From Clostridium sp. UBA6640 (GTDB taxonomy: Bacteria > Bacillota > Clostridia > Clostridiales > Clostridiaceae), in the NCBI RefSeq assembly GCF_002455975.1, contig NZ_DKLM01000050.1, positions 26,491 to 46,283 on the forward strand: a stretch of 19,793 bases of DNA, in the 5' to 3' direction. Positions 1-8,227 of the stretch are shown here, piece by piece; positions within the stretch are counted from its first letter, which is position 1; every line of letters begins with the position of its first letter. A program made the position numbers and the translations under genes. Below the pieces are notes generated by a model. It searched no databases and was not told the DNA's origin. It was given only the letters and a program-made list of their open reading frames with translations.

Positions 1-149
1 TTAAAATTTTCTTCAATCTGTAATTTTCTTAAGATTTGAAGCATTTTCTCTTTATCTGTATCATCGTAAAATAAAGGCTTATCTGGAAAACTTCTAGTCA
101 TAACATAATATATTCCACTTTCACTTAATGCTCTGGCTACTCTGGCCAT
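1..149 (-). CDS. REP-associated tyrosine transposase (Y1_Tnp/IS200-like), N-terminal part, cut by window edge
   Basis: The frame opens at ATG 149 behind a strong GGAGGGG ribosome-binding site and runs off the left edge without a stop, giving 49 residues. It begins MARVARALSESGIYYVM and continues with TRSFPDKPLFYDDTDKEKML. This matches the usual N-terminus of RAYT/Y1 transposases (pattern xARxxRxxSESGIYHVMxRG, then an F-x-DD-x-D stretch). The His normally found in IYHVM is Tyr here. The catalytic HUH motif and tyrosine lie beyond the window, so activity cannot be judged. Two copies of a 25-bp repeat containing GAACCGTCCC lie upstream (242-347). That fits RAYT biology, in which the single-strand transposase acts on flanking REP-like repeats. 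The family assignment rests on the N-terminal pattern only. Confidence 0.7.
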   Translation of the reverse strand, partial: MARVARALSESGIYYVMTRSFPDKPLFYDDTDKEKMLQILRKLQIEENF

Positions 150-241
150 AAAAGCCCCTCCAATTATCATAATTTTCTATAATTATTGCCATTGTTCAAA
201 GCTCTAAACATAATTTCCATATGATAACTTAAAAACATTGA

Positions 242-266
242 TATTTTAATGAACCGTCCCTAATAA
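242..266. repeat. Direct repeat copy A (contains ATGAACCGTCCCTA)
   Basis: First of two 25-bp direct repeats. It differs from the copy at 323-347 at two positions only (A versus G at offsets 7 and 22). The core, read on the minus strand, is TAGGGACGGTTCAT. It lies about 95 bp upstream of the transposase start. GGGACGGTTC-type repeats near RAYT genes are something I recall from clostridia and relatives, but I cannot verify that here. Confidence 0.75.
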
Positions 267-322
267 TTGATAAAATTGATAATATGATAATCAGCAAATG
301 AATAAAATATGTAAATATTTAT

Positions 323-347
323 TATTTTGATGAACCGTCCCTAGTAA
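323..347. repeat. Direct repeat copy B (contains ATGAACCGTCCCTA)
   Basis: Second copy of the 25-bp repeat, in the same orientation, exactly 81 bp from copy A. It directly abuts the terminator hairpin of the neighbouring FMN-enzyme gene at 348-391. The pair probably marks the upstream boundary of the transposase element. Confidence 0.75.
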
Positions 348-391
348 AAAATCCACCTTTGGAACGGATATCTGCTCCAAAGGTGGATTTT
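348..391 (-). terminator. Terminator downstream of the FMN alpha-hydroxy-acid dehydrogenase-like gene
   Basis: A perfect 16-bp inverted repeat pairs 348-363 with 376-391 across a 12-nt loop, with A/T runs on both outer flanks. It lies 17 nt beyond the stop codon of the minus-strand gene at 408. It could work in either direction. Confidence 0.85.
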
Positions 392-407
392 CATTTATGT
401 GGTAGTA

Positions 408-1427
408 TTATTTTCTATATAGGATTCTACTATCTATATCTTTTATATTTTTACAACCTGTTAATACCATTGAGGATTTCAAATCACCTTTTAGTTCTTC
501 AATATATGTTTTTACTCCTTCTACTTTTCCACCAAAGGAAGCAGTTACAAATGGTCTTCCTATAAGCACCCCATCAGCGCCAAGAGCTAACATTTTTAAT
601 ACGTCTACTCCGCTTCTTACTCCACCATCTACTAGTATTTTTACTTTTCCTTTAACAGCTTTAGCTATATCTTCTAAGACTTCAGCAGTTCCTGGCGTTT
701 GATCTAGTACTCTTCCACCATGGTTCGAAACAACTATTGCATCTACCCCTGCTTCAACTGCAAGTATAGCTTCATCAACTGTCATTATACCTTTTAATAT
801 AAATGGGAGTTTTGTACTACTTACAAGCTCTTTTATCTCTTCTACACCTTTAGGCATAACTGGTTTACCGTGTAATGCCAATGTTATAAGACCACAAGCA
901 TCAATATCCACTCCTACAGCAAAAGCTCCTGCCTCTTCAGCAAGCTTAATTTTATTTATAATATTTTCATTTTCCCAAGGCTTAATAAATACTATGCCAT
1001 TACCATTGTATTTCTTTAGCACCTCAAGGTTAGTCATTAGAAAAGCATCAACTGCTGTGTCTCCAACCATTGGATATATACCAGCTTGTACACATCCATC
1101 AATAACAGAAGAAATATATTCTTCCTCTGTAAGTTTTCCACCCATGTTTAAAGTAGTTCCAGTAACTGGCGCTGCAAAAACAGGAATATCCATTTTTCTT
1201 CCAAATAGTTCTGTACTTATATCAGGATTTTTAACGTCATGGATAACTCTCATATTTAACTTTATATTATTTAATGCATCAAAGTTAGATTTAAAGGAGT
1301 CCCCTGTTCCTTTTCCACCCATTCCTGGCACTTCTCCAGAACACACTACTCCATTACAAGCTTTACACACTCTACAACTATTATTTAAATTTTCTCTTGC
1401 AATTTTCTTAACTTCATTCATATTCAT
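408..1427 (-). CDS. FMN-dependent alpha-hydroxy-acid dehydrogenase family protein with N-terminal Cys cluster
   Basis: The protein is 339 residues, a TIM-barrel FMN enzyme of the glycolate/lactate oxidase family. Visible family signatures are ILKGIM (Lys212, FMN N1 side), SNHGGR with catalytic His236 and substrate-binding Arg239, DGGVRSG 267-273 and IGRPF 289-293 for FMN phosphate binding. The N-terminus carries C18-x2-C21-x2-C24-x4-C29, not the Tyr-containing start of plant or Aerococcus oxidases. The usual second active-site Tyr region reads VFIKPW and has no Tyr. The substrate is therefore uncertain: a 2-hydroxy acid is the family default, but this could be a distinct subfamily. The start ATG has a TAGGAG site upstream; the in-frame ATG two codons later is a lesser alternative. 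It lies 18 nt after the DUF523 stop, so the two are probably co-transcribed. A strong terminator follows. Confidence 0.85.
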   Translation of the reverse strand: MNMNEVKKIARENLNNSCRVCKACNGVVCSGEVPGMGGKGTGDSFKSNFDALNNIKLNMRVIHDVKNPDISTELFGRKMDIPVFAAPVTGTTLNMGGKLTEEEYISSVIDGCVQAGIYPMVGDTAVDAFLMTNLEVLKKYNGNGIVFIKPWENENIINKIKLAEEAGAFAVGVDIDACGLITLALHGKPVMPKGVEEIKELVSSTKLPFILKGIMTVDEAILAVEAGVDAIVVSNHGGRVLDQTPGTAEVLEDIAKAVKGKVKILVDGGVRSGVDVLKMLALGADGVLIGRPFVTASFGGKVEGVKTYIEELKGDLKSSMVLTGCKNIKDIDSRILYRK

Positions 1428-1445
1428 AAAATACCGCTCCTATCC

Positions 1446-1916
1446 TTAGCTATTATATATATCAAAGAATTCTTTAAGATTTTCCTCCGTAAATACCTTG
1501 ATACCATTACGTATCAAAAGTTCTGCGGTAACTCCATTGCCACTTCTTTTATTACCACTAAAAGTTCCATCATATATTGTTCCTACTCCACAAGATGGAC
1601 TTCTAGCTTTTAAAATAGCATATTCTGCTCCTATGGCCTTTGCAATTTTCAAGGTTTCTTCTGCTCCCTTTGTAAACTCTTTAGTAGCATCATCATTTTT
1701 AGGTCCTAATATTTTAGCTTCACCATCTAAAACCATAGCACCATCACCTTGTATAATTTCATGTGGTTCTCTTGGAGTTTCTTGTCCACCTAACTGTTCT
1801 GGACAAACTGGTATTGCCTTTCCTTCTTTTAAAAGCTTTAAAACTTCTTCTCTGAGATTATTACCGCCATCGTACTTGCAGTTAACTCCACAAAGACATG
1901 CACTTACTAAAACCAA
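1446..1916 (-). CDS. DUF523 family protein, TTG start
   Basis: A 156-residue protein beginning (M)VLVSACLCGVNCKYDG, the hallmark N-terminus of DUF523. Conserved cysteines are C7, C9, C13, C38 (VCPEQLGG) and C109 (ARSPSCG), which suggests metal or Fe-S binding. The biochemical role is not established. I place the start at TTG 1916 because GAGGAG lies 7 nt upstream and homologues begin here. The same frame is open to an ATG at 2018, but that adds 34 residues with no family resemblance and no ribosome-binding site. ATT at 1919 is a remote alternative. The gene lies between mutS2 and the FMN enzyme; a weak TTTACA/TAATTA promoter may exist in the 137-nt gap after mutS2, or transcription may read through. 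Confidence 0.85.
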   Translation of the reverse strand: MVLVSACLCGVNCKYDGGNNLREEVLKLLKEGKAIPVCPEQLGGQETPREPHEIIQGDGAMVLDGEAKILGPKNDDATKEFTKGAEETLKIAKAIGAEYAILKARSPSCGVGTIYDGTFSGNKRSGNGVTAELLIRNGIKVFTEENLKEFFDIYNS

Positions 1917-2053
1917 AATCTCACTCCTCTCATCCAATATATAGGATTTTGTAACGTATATATCAGAATAAATAATTTTAATTATAGATAAAATTGATTC
2001 TTGTAAAATTAATTTCATCCATAATTTTTTATCTCTTAATTCTATTATTATCT

Positions 2054-4420
2054 TTACTTAATTTCTACAACAGTAACTCCTGTACCACCTTCACCATAAT
2101 TTCCTAATCTAAATCCTTTTACATGAGGATGGCTTCTTAATAAGTCCGTTATCGCATTTCTAAGTACTCCTGTACCTTTTCCATGGATTATTGACACTTC
2201 ATTAAGTCCTGCTAAGTAAACTTCATCTAAATATTTATCAACAGTATAACTAGCTTCCTCTGAATCCATACCTCTTAAATCTACAGAAGTTGCTACATTT
2301 CTTAAGTTTAATTTTGCTTCTCTTTTTTCCATCTTCCTAATCTTTTTATCTTCAGGTGATGCTTTTGATTTTCTAAGGTCAGAAACCTTTACATTTATTT
2401 TCATTATTCCTGCTTGTACTTGAACTTCACCTTTAGAATCTACTTTGGATATAACTATAACATTTTGATTTAGTTTTGGAAGATAAACTTCATCGCCTTC
2501 ATTAATAGACTTAAGTTTTTCTCCTTTAGCTTCCTCTGTTTTTTGTGATGCAAATTCTGCATTTTCAAGTTTGTTTTTAATTTTCTTTCTTTCTTCTTCA
2601 AGTTTCGTTCTTACTTCTGAACTATATCCCATTTTTTCAAGCTCTCTAATATTTTTAAGAATAGTATCAGATTCTTCTTTAGCTTCTCTTATGAGCTGTT
2701 TTGCCTCTCTTTGTGCATCATAAAGTGCATTTTCTCTAGACTTCTCAAATTTATAAAGCTTTTCTGCATATCTTTCTTTAAGCTTTTCTGCATCTTTCTT
2801 TAGCATTTCAGCAATTCTTGCATCATTTTCAGCTTTAATACTCTTTTGTTGTAAGCTTTGAATAAGCTCTTCAAATTCTAAGGTATCTTTGGAAATATTT
2901 TCTCTTGCGCTATCTATAATGTATTCTGGAAGTCCTAGTCTTCTTGAAATTTCAAAAGCATTAGATTTTCCTGGTATACCTATAAGTAATTTGTATGTTG
3001 GTCTTAATGTCTCAACATTAAATTCTACGGAAGCATTTTCTACTCCTATGGATTTTAATGCATATCCTTTAAGCTCACTATAGTGAGTAGTAGCAACCAC
3101 TCTAGTTCCTCTTTTTCTTAAATTTTCTAGTATTGAAACTGCAAGAGCTGCTCCCTCTGTAGGATCTGTACCTGAACCTAACTCATCAAATAGTACTAAA
3201 GAATTCTCATCTGCATTTTCTATAATTCCAACAATATTGGTCATATGTGAAGAGAAAGTAGATAAGCTTTGTTCTATACTTTGCTCATCTCCTATATCTG
3301 CATAAACCTTATGGAAAAAACTTACTACAGAATTTTGTCTTGCTGGAATTAATATTCCACTCATTGCCATCAATTGAATAAGTCCTACAGTTTTAAGAGT
3401 TACAGTTTTTCCTCCTGTATTAGGACCAGTAATTACAAGTGAAGTAAATTCTCTTCCCAAATATATATCGCTAGGTACTACTACCTTAGAATCTATAAGT
3501 GGATGTCTAACTTCTATTAAATCAATAATTCCATCATTATTTACTTCTGGACAAATCGCATTAATTTCACTAGCATATTTAGCTTTTGCAAAAATAAAAT
3601 CTAATTCCCATAATATGTTTCCATTATTTTCAACAATTTCAACATTGTCCGTAACACTTTGAGATAATATCCTTAAGATTCTTTCTATCTCTGCTTTTTC
3701 TTTTAATGTAAGTTCTCTTATTTCATTATTTAAGTTAACTAAACCCATAGGTTCAATAAATAAAGTAGCACCACTTGAACTTTGATCATGTATAAGACCT
3801 GGCACTGCATCCCTATATTCAGTTCTTACAGGAAGAACATATCTATCTCCTCTTATAGTATATAAATGTTCTTGAAGATACTTAGAATTGCTTCTAACTA
3901 AGGAATTTACCTTATCCTTTACAGAAGAAGATTTTTCTCTTAGCTTTCTTCTTATATTATAAAGCTCCTCAGATGCTCTATCAGCTATTTCTTCCTCACT
4001 AATTATAGCTTTAAATATTTCATCTTCTACTTTTTTAAGAGGAACAATACCTATGCATATATCTTCTAATACTCTATAGCCTTCTTCCTCTTCCTTATGA
4101 GCTATATAATCCTTAAATAATCTTGCACATTTAAGCATAGATGCAATTCTAATAAGCTGTTCTGGTAAAAGCACTGACCCTTTTTCTGCTCTTTTTGTAG
4201 CTTCTCTAACATCGTATATTCCTTCAAAAGGAGGGTTGCCTTTTTTTGTTAATAGTTGAAAAGCTTCCTTAGTTTCTTGTAAATGCTCTTTTACCTCATA
4301 TATATTATTATAACGTTCTAATTCATCTATAATATCTTTTGCTGCGGATGTTCTTGTATATTTTTTAAGATTTTCTTTTATTTTTTGGTATTCTAATACT
4401 CTTAAAGTTTTATCCTGCAT
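2054..4420 (-). CDS. mutS2: MutS2: MutS-like ATPase with C-terminal Smr nuclease-like domain
   Basis: At 788 residues this is normal length for MutS2. It lacks the MutS mismatch-recognition N-terminal domain. The order is core/clamp domain (about 1-300), ABC-type ATPase with Walker A GPNTGGKT 332-339, a DEQSIEQSLSTFSSHM signature 378-393, Walker B LVLFDELG 408-415, a charged coiled coil about 510-630, a KOW-like segment about 640-685, and the Smr domain 712-788 with DLRG 714-717 and HGKGTG 746-751. All ATPase and Smr motifs are intact. MutS2 proteins are described as suppressing homologous recombination in some species and acting on collided ribosomes in Bacillus subtilis; which applies here cannot be told from sequence. 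The start ATG has a GGTGG site upstream. It lies 17 nt after the U32 gene, and no clear terminator follows the stop. Confidence 0.95.
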   Translation of the reverse strand: MQDKTLRVLEYQKIKENLKKYTRTSAAKDIIDELERYNNIYEVKEHLQETKEAFQLLTKKGNPPFEGIYDVREATKRAEKGSVLLPEQLIRIASMLKCARLFKDYIAHKEEEEGYRVLEDICIGIVPLKKVEDEIFKAIISEEEIADRASEELYNIRRKLREKSSSVKDKVNSLVRSNSKYLQEHLYTIRGDRYVLPVRTEYRDAVPGLIHDQSSSGATLFIEPMGLVNLNNEIRELTLKEKAEIERILRILSQSVTDNVEIVENNGNILWELDFIFAKAKYASEINAICPEVNNDGIIDLIEVRHPLIDSKVVVPSDIYLGREFTSLVITGPNTGGKTVTLKTVGLIQLMAMSGILIPARQNSVVSFFHKVYADIGDEQSIEQSLSTFSSHMTNIVGIIENADENSLVLFDELGSGTDPTEGAALAVSILENLRKRGTRVVATTHYSELKGYALKSIGVENASVEFNVETLRPTYKLLIGIPGKSNAFEISRRLGLPEYIIDSARENISKDTLEFEELIQSLQQKSIKAENDARIAEMLKKDAEKLKERYAEKLYKFEKSRENALYDAQREAKQLIREAKEESDTILKNIRELEKMGYSSEVRTKLEEERKKIKNKLENAEFASQKTEEAKGEKLKSINEGDEVYLPKLNQNVIVISKVDSKGEVQVQAGIMKINVKVSDLRKSKASPEDKKIRKMEKREAKLNLRNVATSVDLRGMDSEEASYTVDKYLDEVYLAGLNEVSIIHGKGTGVLRNAITDLLRSHPHVKGFRLGNYGEGGTGVTVVEIK

Positions 4421-4437
4421 TGTACCACCAACTTTCC

Positions 4438-6795
4438 CTATTCTACTCCTCTTTTATAATGCCCTCTTGTAAAATTTGTGTAATCCCCTAAAAACTGACC
4501 ATTTTTAATCATATCTAAAATTTCCTTTGTTTTGCTATAATCCTCATCTATAAAGTCTGCTCTAAAGCTTTGTATATTGTTTTTCCTTAGTTCCTTCATA
4601 TTAGGAATTAAATTAACAGGAACATTATTAAATATATGACTTCTACAGTATTTATCTGTTAACACTTTGAAGTCTTCACCTTTCCTATCCCTCAAAATAT
4701 AATTACCTTTAGCACAATTAACAGCACAATTAGAACATAGTGACTTTCCTCCAAAGGTGCTTCCTATTACACAATATTCACTAGTCATAAGCTCATATTT
4801 ACCATAAACTATTATTTGAGATGCAATATTAGTATTTTTTACAACTGAATTTATTTCTCTATTATTAAGCTCTACGCTTATTGAAGCTCCATCTAAATAT
4901 TGATTGTAAAATTCTCCACTATAGCTATTAAATATATTTAGTTTATAATCTCCAATTAGCGATGTTTTATCTTTAAATCTACTTATAATACCTAAGTTAG
5001 CTGTTACTATACCTTTGACATCCTTTAAATTCTCATCTATAAATTCGCAAATGCCTTCAAATTCCTCTTTAATTATATTCGGAGTTTTTATATATAAATT
5101 AAACTTTCCATAGTTTTTAGCTTCCTCAATTTTCAGCTGATTACCTTTAAAGAAAAAATCCATTGCAATATTTTCTATTCCGCTATCTAAAGCTGCCTTT
5201 AATTGTTCTAAGCTACTCACTACAACTAAAAATTCAGGAATTTTACCTTTTTGCGGCTGCTTTTCTATATTATTAACAGTCAATTTCAATTTATCTTCTC
5301 TTCTGTAGCCTTCTTTTATAAAGTTTAATATTTTTTCGGTTAAATCTCTTCTTACAGAATTAATTGAAGACACCGGTATAAATCCTTCCTCAAAGGTTTT
5401 AAATTCAATATTATTAAATTCAAATGGCGTATCTCCTAATTTTTGAAGATTTTTAATTATGCTGTCTTTATCTAATGGTCTTTTTATTGCTTTTTGAACT
5501 AAATCTCCTTCTACAATAAAATTATTTCCCTCAAAATTTGTGATAATCTTTATAGGTTTATCTACTGTAAATTCCACTTTCACATCTATTAAAAGTTTTT
5601 TACCATATACATTTTCATAGATTTTTGAAAGTTCTTTTGAAAGTTCTATATCAGAAGTTTTATATAATATATCTCCTTCTTTATATCTAGTAGGCTTTAA
5701 TATTACTTTTTCTCCTTTTGCGGCATGTTGTGCTTCATTCTTACCTATCCTTATACCAGATACGGTAAACCCACCTTCTCCTATTCTAACTCCATCCTTT
5801 AGGTGAATATCCTCTTCTAACCTAATAGTCAAATCCTTTTCTACTTTTCCAAGATATACTCCAGTATTCTTAGGAAAATTATATGCCATCATATCTTTTC
5901 CTACATTTCCAAACATATATGCTTTAGAAAATCCTTCTCTATTGAAAAGCTGAGCCAATTTACTGCACTCACCTTTAATATCTACAAAATCATTGTTTTC
6001 ATAAAAAGCATTAATAGCTTTTTTATAACTTGAAACTACTCCTGCAACATATTCAGGTCTTTTCATTCTCCCTTCAATTTTTAGAGAAGAAGTTCCACTT
6101 GCTATAATTTTTTTGATATCTTCAAAAGTACAAATATCTTTAGGGCTTAGCAAATATCCCTCTCTTGTTTCATTTGAAATTTTATTAATTAGTGTATAGG
6201 GTAATCTACAAGGTTGAGCGCAACGTCCTCTATTCCCACTTCTTCCACCTATAATACTACTCATAAGGCATTGTCCTGAATAACTAACACATAAGGCACC
6301 GTGAACAAATATTTCTGTTTCTATATCTAATTCTTTAGATATATATTCAATTTCCTTCAATGAAAGCTCTCTCGAAAGTACTATTCTTTTAAAGCCTAAT
6401 TTTTTCAAAAATGAGGCAGCTTCTCCATTATGAACTGTCATTTGAGTTGAAGCATGAATCTCAAAATCTGGTAATAACCTCCTTATAGCATAAAATAGCC
6501 CTAAGTCTTGAAATAATATTGCATCTACTCCAATCTCGTATAAAAATCTCACATATTCTATAGCCTCTTCAAATTCAGATTCTTTAATTAAAGTGTTTAC
6601 AGCTATATAAACCTTAACATTATATATATGACAGTAATCTACTGCTTCTTTCAATTTCTCATCATCAAAATTATTAGCATAAGCTCTTGCCGAAAACTTA
6701 CTTCCGCCCATATATATTGCATCGCACCCTGAAAGCACTGCTGCATGTAAACTTTCTATGCTTCCACCTGGCGCTAATAGTTCTATTCTTCTCAT
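4438..6795 (-). CDS. U32 family peptidase / RlhA-like 23S rRNA hydroxylation protein (long form with DUF3656-type region)
   Basis: From ATG 6795 the protein is 785 residues, starting MRRIELLAPGG as U32 proteins do. The U32 signature occupies 161-180 (EIFVHGALCVSYSGQCLMSS) and gives C169 and C176, followed by C192 and C196; these four Cys are the usual Fe-S ligands. A C-terminal cluster (C675, C687, C690, C694, C717) and the ending TRGHYKRGVE also resemble long U32 proteins. E. coli RlhA, a long U32 protein, is needed for 5-hydroxycytidine at position 2501 of 23S rRNA, so a role in rRNA modification is more likely than proteolysis; this is inference. The ATG two codons upstream is too close to AGGAG, while 6795 has 8-nt spacing. 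An upstream TTG frame would run through the promoter at 6836-6864. Probably an operon with mutS2. Confidence 0.88.
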   Translation of the reverse strand: MRRIELLAPGGSIESLHAAVLSGCDAIYMGGSKFSARAYANNFDDEKLKEAVDYCHIYNVKVYIAVNTLIKESEFEEAIEYVRFLYEIGVDAILFQDLGLFYAIRRLLPDFEIHASTQMTVHNGEAASFLKKLGFKRIVLSRELSLKEIEYISKELDIETEIFVHGALCVSYSGQCLMSSIIGGRSGNRGRCAQPCRLPYTLINKISNETREGYLLSPKDICTFEDIKKIIASGTSSLKIEGRMKRPEYVAGVVSSYKKAINAFYENNDFVDIKGECSKLAQLFNREGFSKAYMFGNVGKDMMAYNFPKNTGVYLGKVEKDLTIRLEEDIHLKDGVRIGEGGFTVSGIRIGKNEAQHAAKGEKVILKPTRYKEGDILYKTSDIELSKELSKIYENVYGKKLLIDVKVEFTVDKPIKIITNFEGNNFIVEGDLVQKAIKRPLDKDSIIKNLQKLGDTPFEFNNIEFKTFEEGFIPVSSINSVRRDLTEKILNFIKEGYRREDKLKLTVNNIEKQPQKGKIPEFLVVVSSLEQLKAALDSGIENIAMDFFFKGNQLKIEEAKNYGKFNLYIKTPNIIKEEFEGICEFIDENLKDVKGIVTANLGIISRFKDKTSLIGDYKLNIFNSYSGEFYNQYLDGASISVELNNREINSVVKNTNIASQIIVYGKYELMTSEYCVIGSTFGGKSLCSNCAVNCAKGNYILRDRKGEDFKVLTDKYCRSHIFNNVPVNLIPNMKELRKNNIQSFRADFIDEDYSKTKEILDMIKNGQFLGDYTNFTRGHYKRGVE

Positions 6796-6835
6796 GTTCA
6801 TCTCTCCTATTACTGAGCTTATAATTACGAATATA

Positions 6836-6864
6836 ATTATACCAATAGTAAGTATATAAGACAA
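6836..6864 (-). promoter_or_regulatory. SigA promoter for the U32-mutS2 unit
   Basis: On the minus strand, TTGTCT (6864-6859), a 17-nt spacer and a perfect TATAAT (6841-6836). It lies about 40 nt upstream of the U32 start codon, which supports the ATG at 6795 over longer frames. Confidence 0.75.
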
Positions 6865-6953
6865 AGTTTTTATTGAATTATATAGTTTTTATTTGTAAAT
6901 ATAGTTTAAACCATATTGCACAGTAAAAATGCAAATTCCTACAAACAAAAATA

Positions 6954-6973
6954 AGTGGACTAAAAAGTCCACT
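6954..6973 (-). terminator. Terminator of the glycosyltransferase gene
   Basis: An 8-bp perfect stem (6954-6961 with 6966-6973) and an A/T tetraloop, followed on the minus strand by TTATTTTTG. The glycosyltransferase stop codon (6974-6972) lies in the stem itself, so the gene ends at its terminator. Confidence 0.75.
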
Positions 6974-7967
6974 AGCTATTTATTAGTTTTAAATATTCTT
7001 CATATATTTGCTTTGCAGTATTTTCCCAAGTATATTTTTTACACACATACTCTTTTAATTCATCATTTTTTCTATTATTATACCCCTTAATTATAGCTTC
7101 TTTTATAGAATTTTCATTATATGGATTACAGTATATAGCTAGATCTTCAAAGTATTCTCTAGAAGCTCCTTCTTCTGTTACTACGATATTGCATCCACTT
7201 GCCGCTGCCTCTAAGGAAGAAAGACTTGTAAGTTCCATAAAACTAGGTAATGCATGAACTTTAGCAAATTTATAAGCATTATATACATTATAGTTATCCA
7301 TAAATCCTAAGTATTGTACATTTTTATAAGCTAAACATTTTTTAAAATAGTTTTTATTTGAAACTCCTCCTACTAAAACTAAAGGTAAGTTTAACTCATT
7401 ACAAACTTTTGAAAGTATTAATTGGTTTTTTGCTTCATATATTCTTCCTACAGATAGCACATAATTATTTACGTCATGTCGTTCTGTAAAATTATAAAGT
7501 GGCACATCTTCATATTCTAACATATTCACTCCATTATAAATTACCTTACAAGGAGTATCAAACTTAAAATCTCTTTTTAAATTTTCTAATTCCCACTTAC
7601 TATTACAAAAAATCATATGACTTTTTCTTAAAAGTTCTTTTCTATATATATTACAACTATTCCATAATTTTAGTTTTTCATTTTCTCCTATATGGTTATA
7701 ATAATTACTCATATTAAAATAAAGAGGGGTAATCACAATTTTGCTTTTTCCTTTTAGGCTTTGTCTATAATACCTATATATCTCTCCTGGAACATTGATA
7801 TTAAATAAGTGAATAATATCATAGTCATTATATTCATATAACTCTCCTCTATCTATATCAACATTAACTCCTAACTGTCTTAAATTTTTATAAATCTTTT
7901 TTACAATGATGGAGTCACCAGCAGAGCTTTTTAAATAATCCTGTCTTGCACACAACAAAACCTTCAT
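6972..7967 (-). CDS. GT4-type glycosyltransferase, single gene
   Basis: 331 residues, GT-B fold. The N-terminal Rossmann half starts MKVLLCARQD. The C-terminal nucleotide-sugar half shows VLSVGRIYEAKNQ (170-182, with Arg175 and Lys180), LVLVGG 196-201 and the retaining GT4 EX7E pair E245/E253 in SFMELTSLSSLEAAASG. No signal peptide or membrane span is visible, so it probably acts on the cytoplasmic face. Donor and acceptor are unknown. It stands alone, not in a polysaccharide cluster, bounded by its own terminator and by that of the ASCH gene. The start ATG has AGGAGG 7 nt upstream, and that site lies in the 3' arm of a hairpin (7976-8019). This may limit translation. Confidence 0.88.
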   Translation of the reverse strand: MKVLLCARQDYLKSSAGDSIIVKKIYKNLRQLGVNVDIDRGELYEYNDYDIIHLFNINVPGEIYRYYRQSLKGKSKIVITPLYFNMSNYYNHIGENEKLKLWNSCNIYRKELLRKSHMIFCNSKWELENLKRDFKFDTPCKVIYNGVNMLEYEDVPLYNFTERHDVNNYVLSVGRIYEAKNQLILSKVCNELNLPLVLVGGVSNKNYFKKCLAYKNVQYLGFMDNYNVYNAYKFAKVHALPSFMELTSLSSLEAAASGCNIVVTEEGASREYFEDLAIYCNPYNENSIKEAIIKGYNNRKNDELKEYVCKKYTWENTAKQIYEEYLKLINS

Positions 7968-7975
7968 TGATAATC

Positions 7976-8019
7976 CTCCTATGTTTGCTACTTAAAATAT
8001 AACTATGCAATCATAGGAG
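7976..8019 (-). promoter_or_regulatory. Hairpin occluding the glycosyltransferase ribosome-binding site
   Basis: In the minus-strand transcript, CTCCTATG (8019-8012) pairs with CATAGGAG (7983-7976). Past a 1x1 mismatch, TTGC (8010-8007) pairs with GCAA (7988-7985), closing an 18-nt loop. The 3' arm contains most of the AGGAGG site used by the ATG at 7967. The pairing is seen in the sequence; translational control is inference. No run of U follows, so it is not a terminator in the gene's direction. Confidence 0.55.
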
Positions 8020-8145
8020 TTTTTATCACTAATTATTCAAATAAAATAGTTATCTTAATAGGACAAATAGCCATATTATTAATTTTTATAAACTATTTTA
8101 TCAAAATTATTTAACGACCTTCTAAATTTAGAAAATTGTTGAATA

Positions 8146-8177
8146 AAAAAACTCATAATTATTTAATCAATTATGAG
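8146..8177 (-). terminator. Terminator of the ASCH-domain gene
   Basis: A 9-bp stem (8152-8160 with 8169-8177) with an 8-nt loop, followed on the minus strand by six T (8151-8146). It lies 50 nt past the ASCH stop codon. The rest of the gap to the glycosyltransferase (8020-8145) is AT-rich; I see no clear promoter in it. Confidence 0.75.
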
Positions 8178-8227
8178 CTATATGCTATAAAGAAAATTTT
8201 TTATTCATACTTATATTTTGAGATTTT

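Noticed and set aside
359..565. Plus-strand open frame of 68 residues
   Set aside because: It starts inside the terminator hairpin, has no ribosome-binding site, and runs antisense into the FMN enzyme gene.
994..1449. Long plus-strand open frame opposite the FMN enzyme gene
   Set aside because: It is a mirror of a clear family gene, has low-complexity composition and no family resemblance. Similar frames at 1498-1944, 10989-11219 and 15391-15675 were dropped for the same reason.
6796..6864. Longer N-terminus for the U32 protein with a hydrophobic, signal-like start
   Set aside because: The extra codons are the promoter and 5' leader: TTG 6864 is the -35 box, and no ribosome-binding site precedes it. 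The apparent membrane segment is an artefact.
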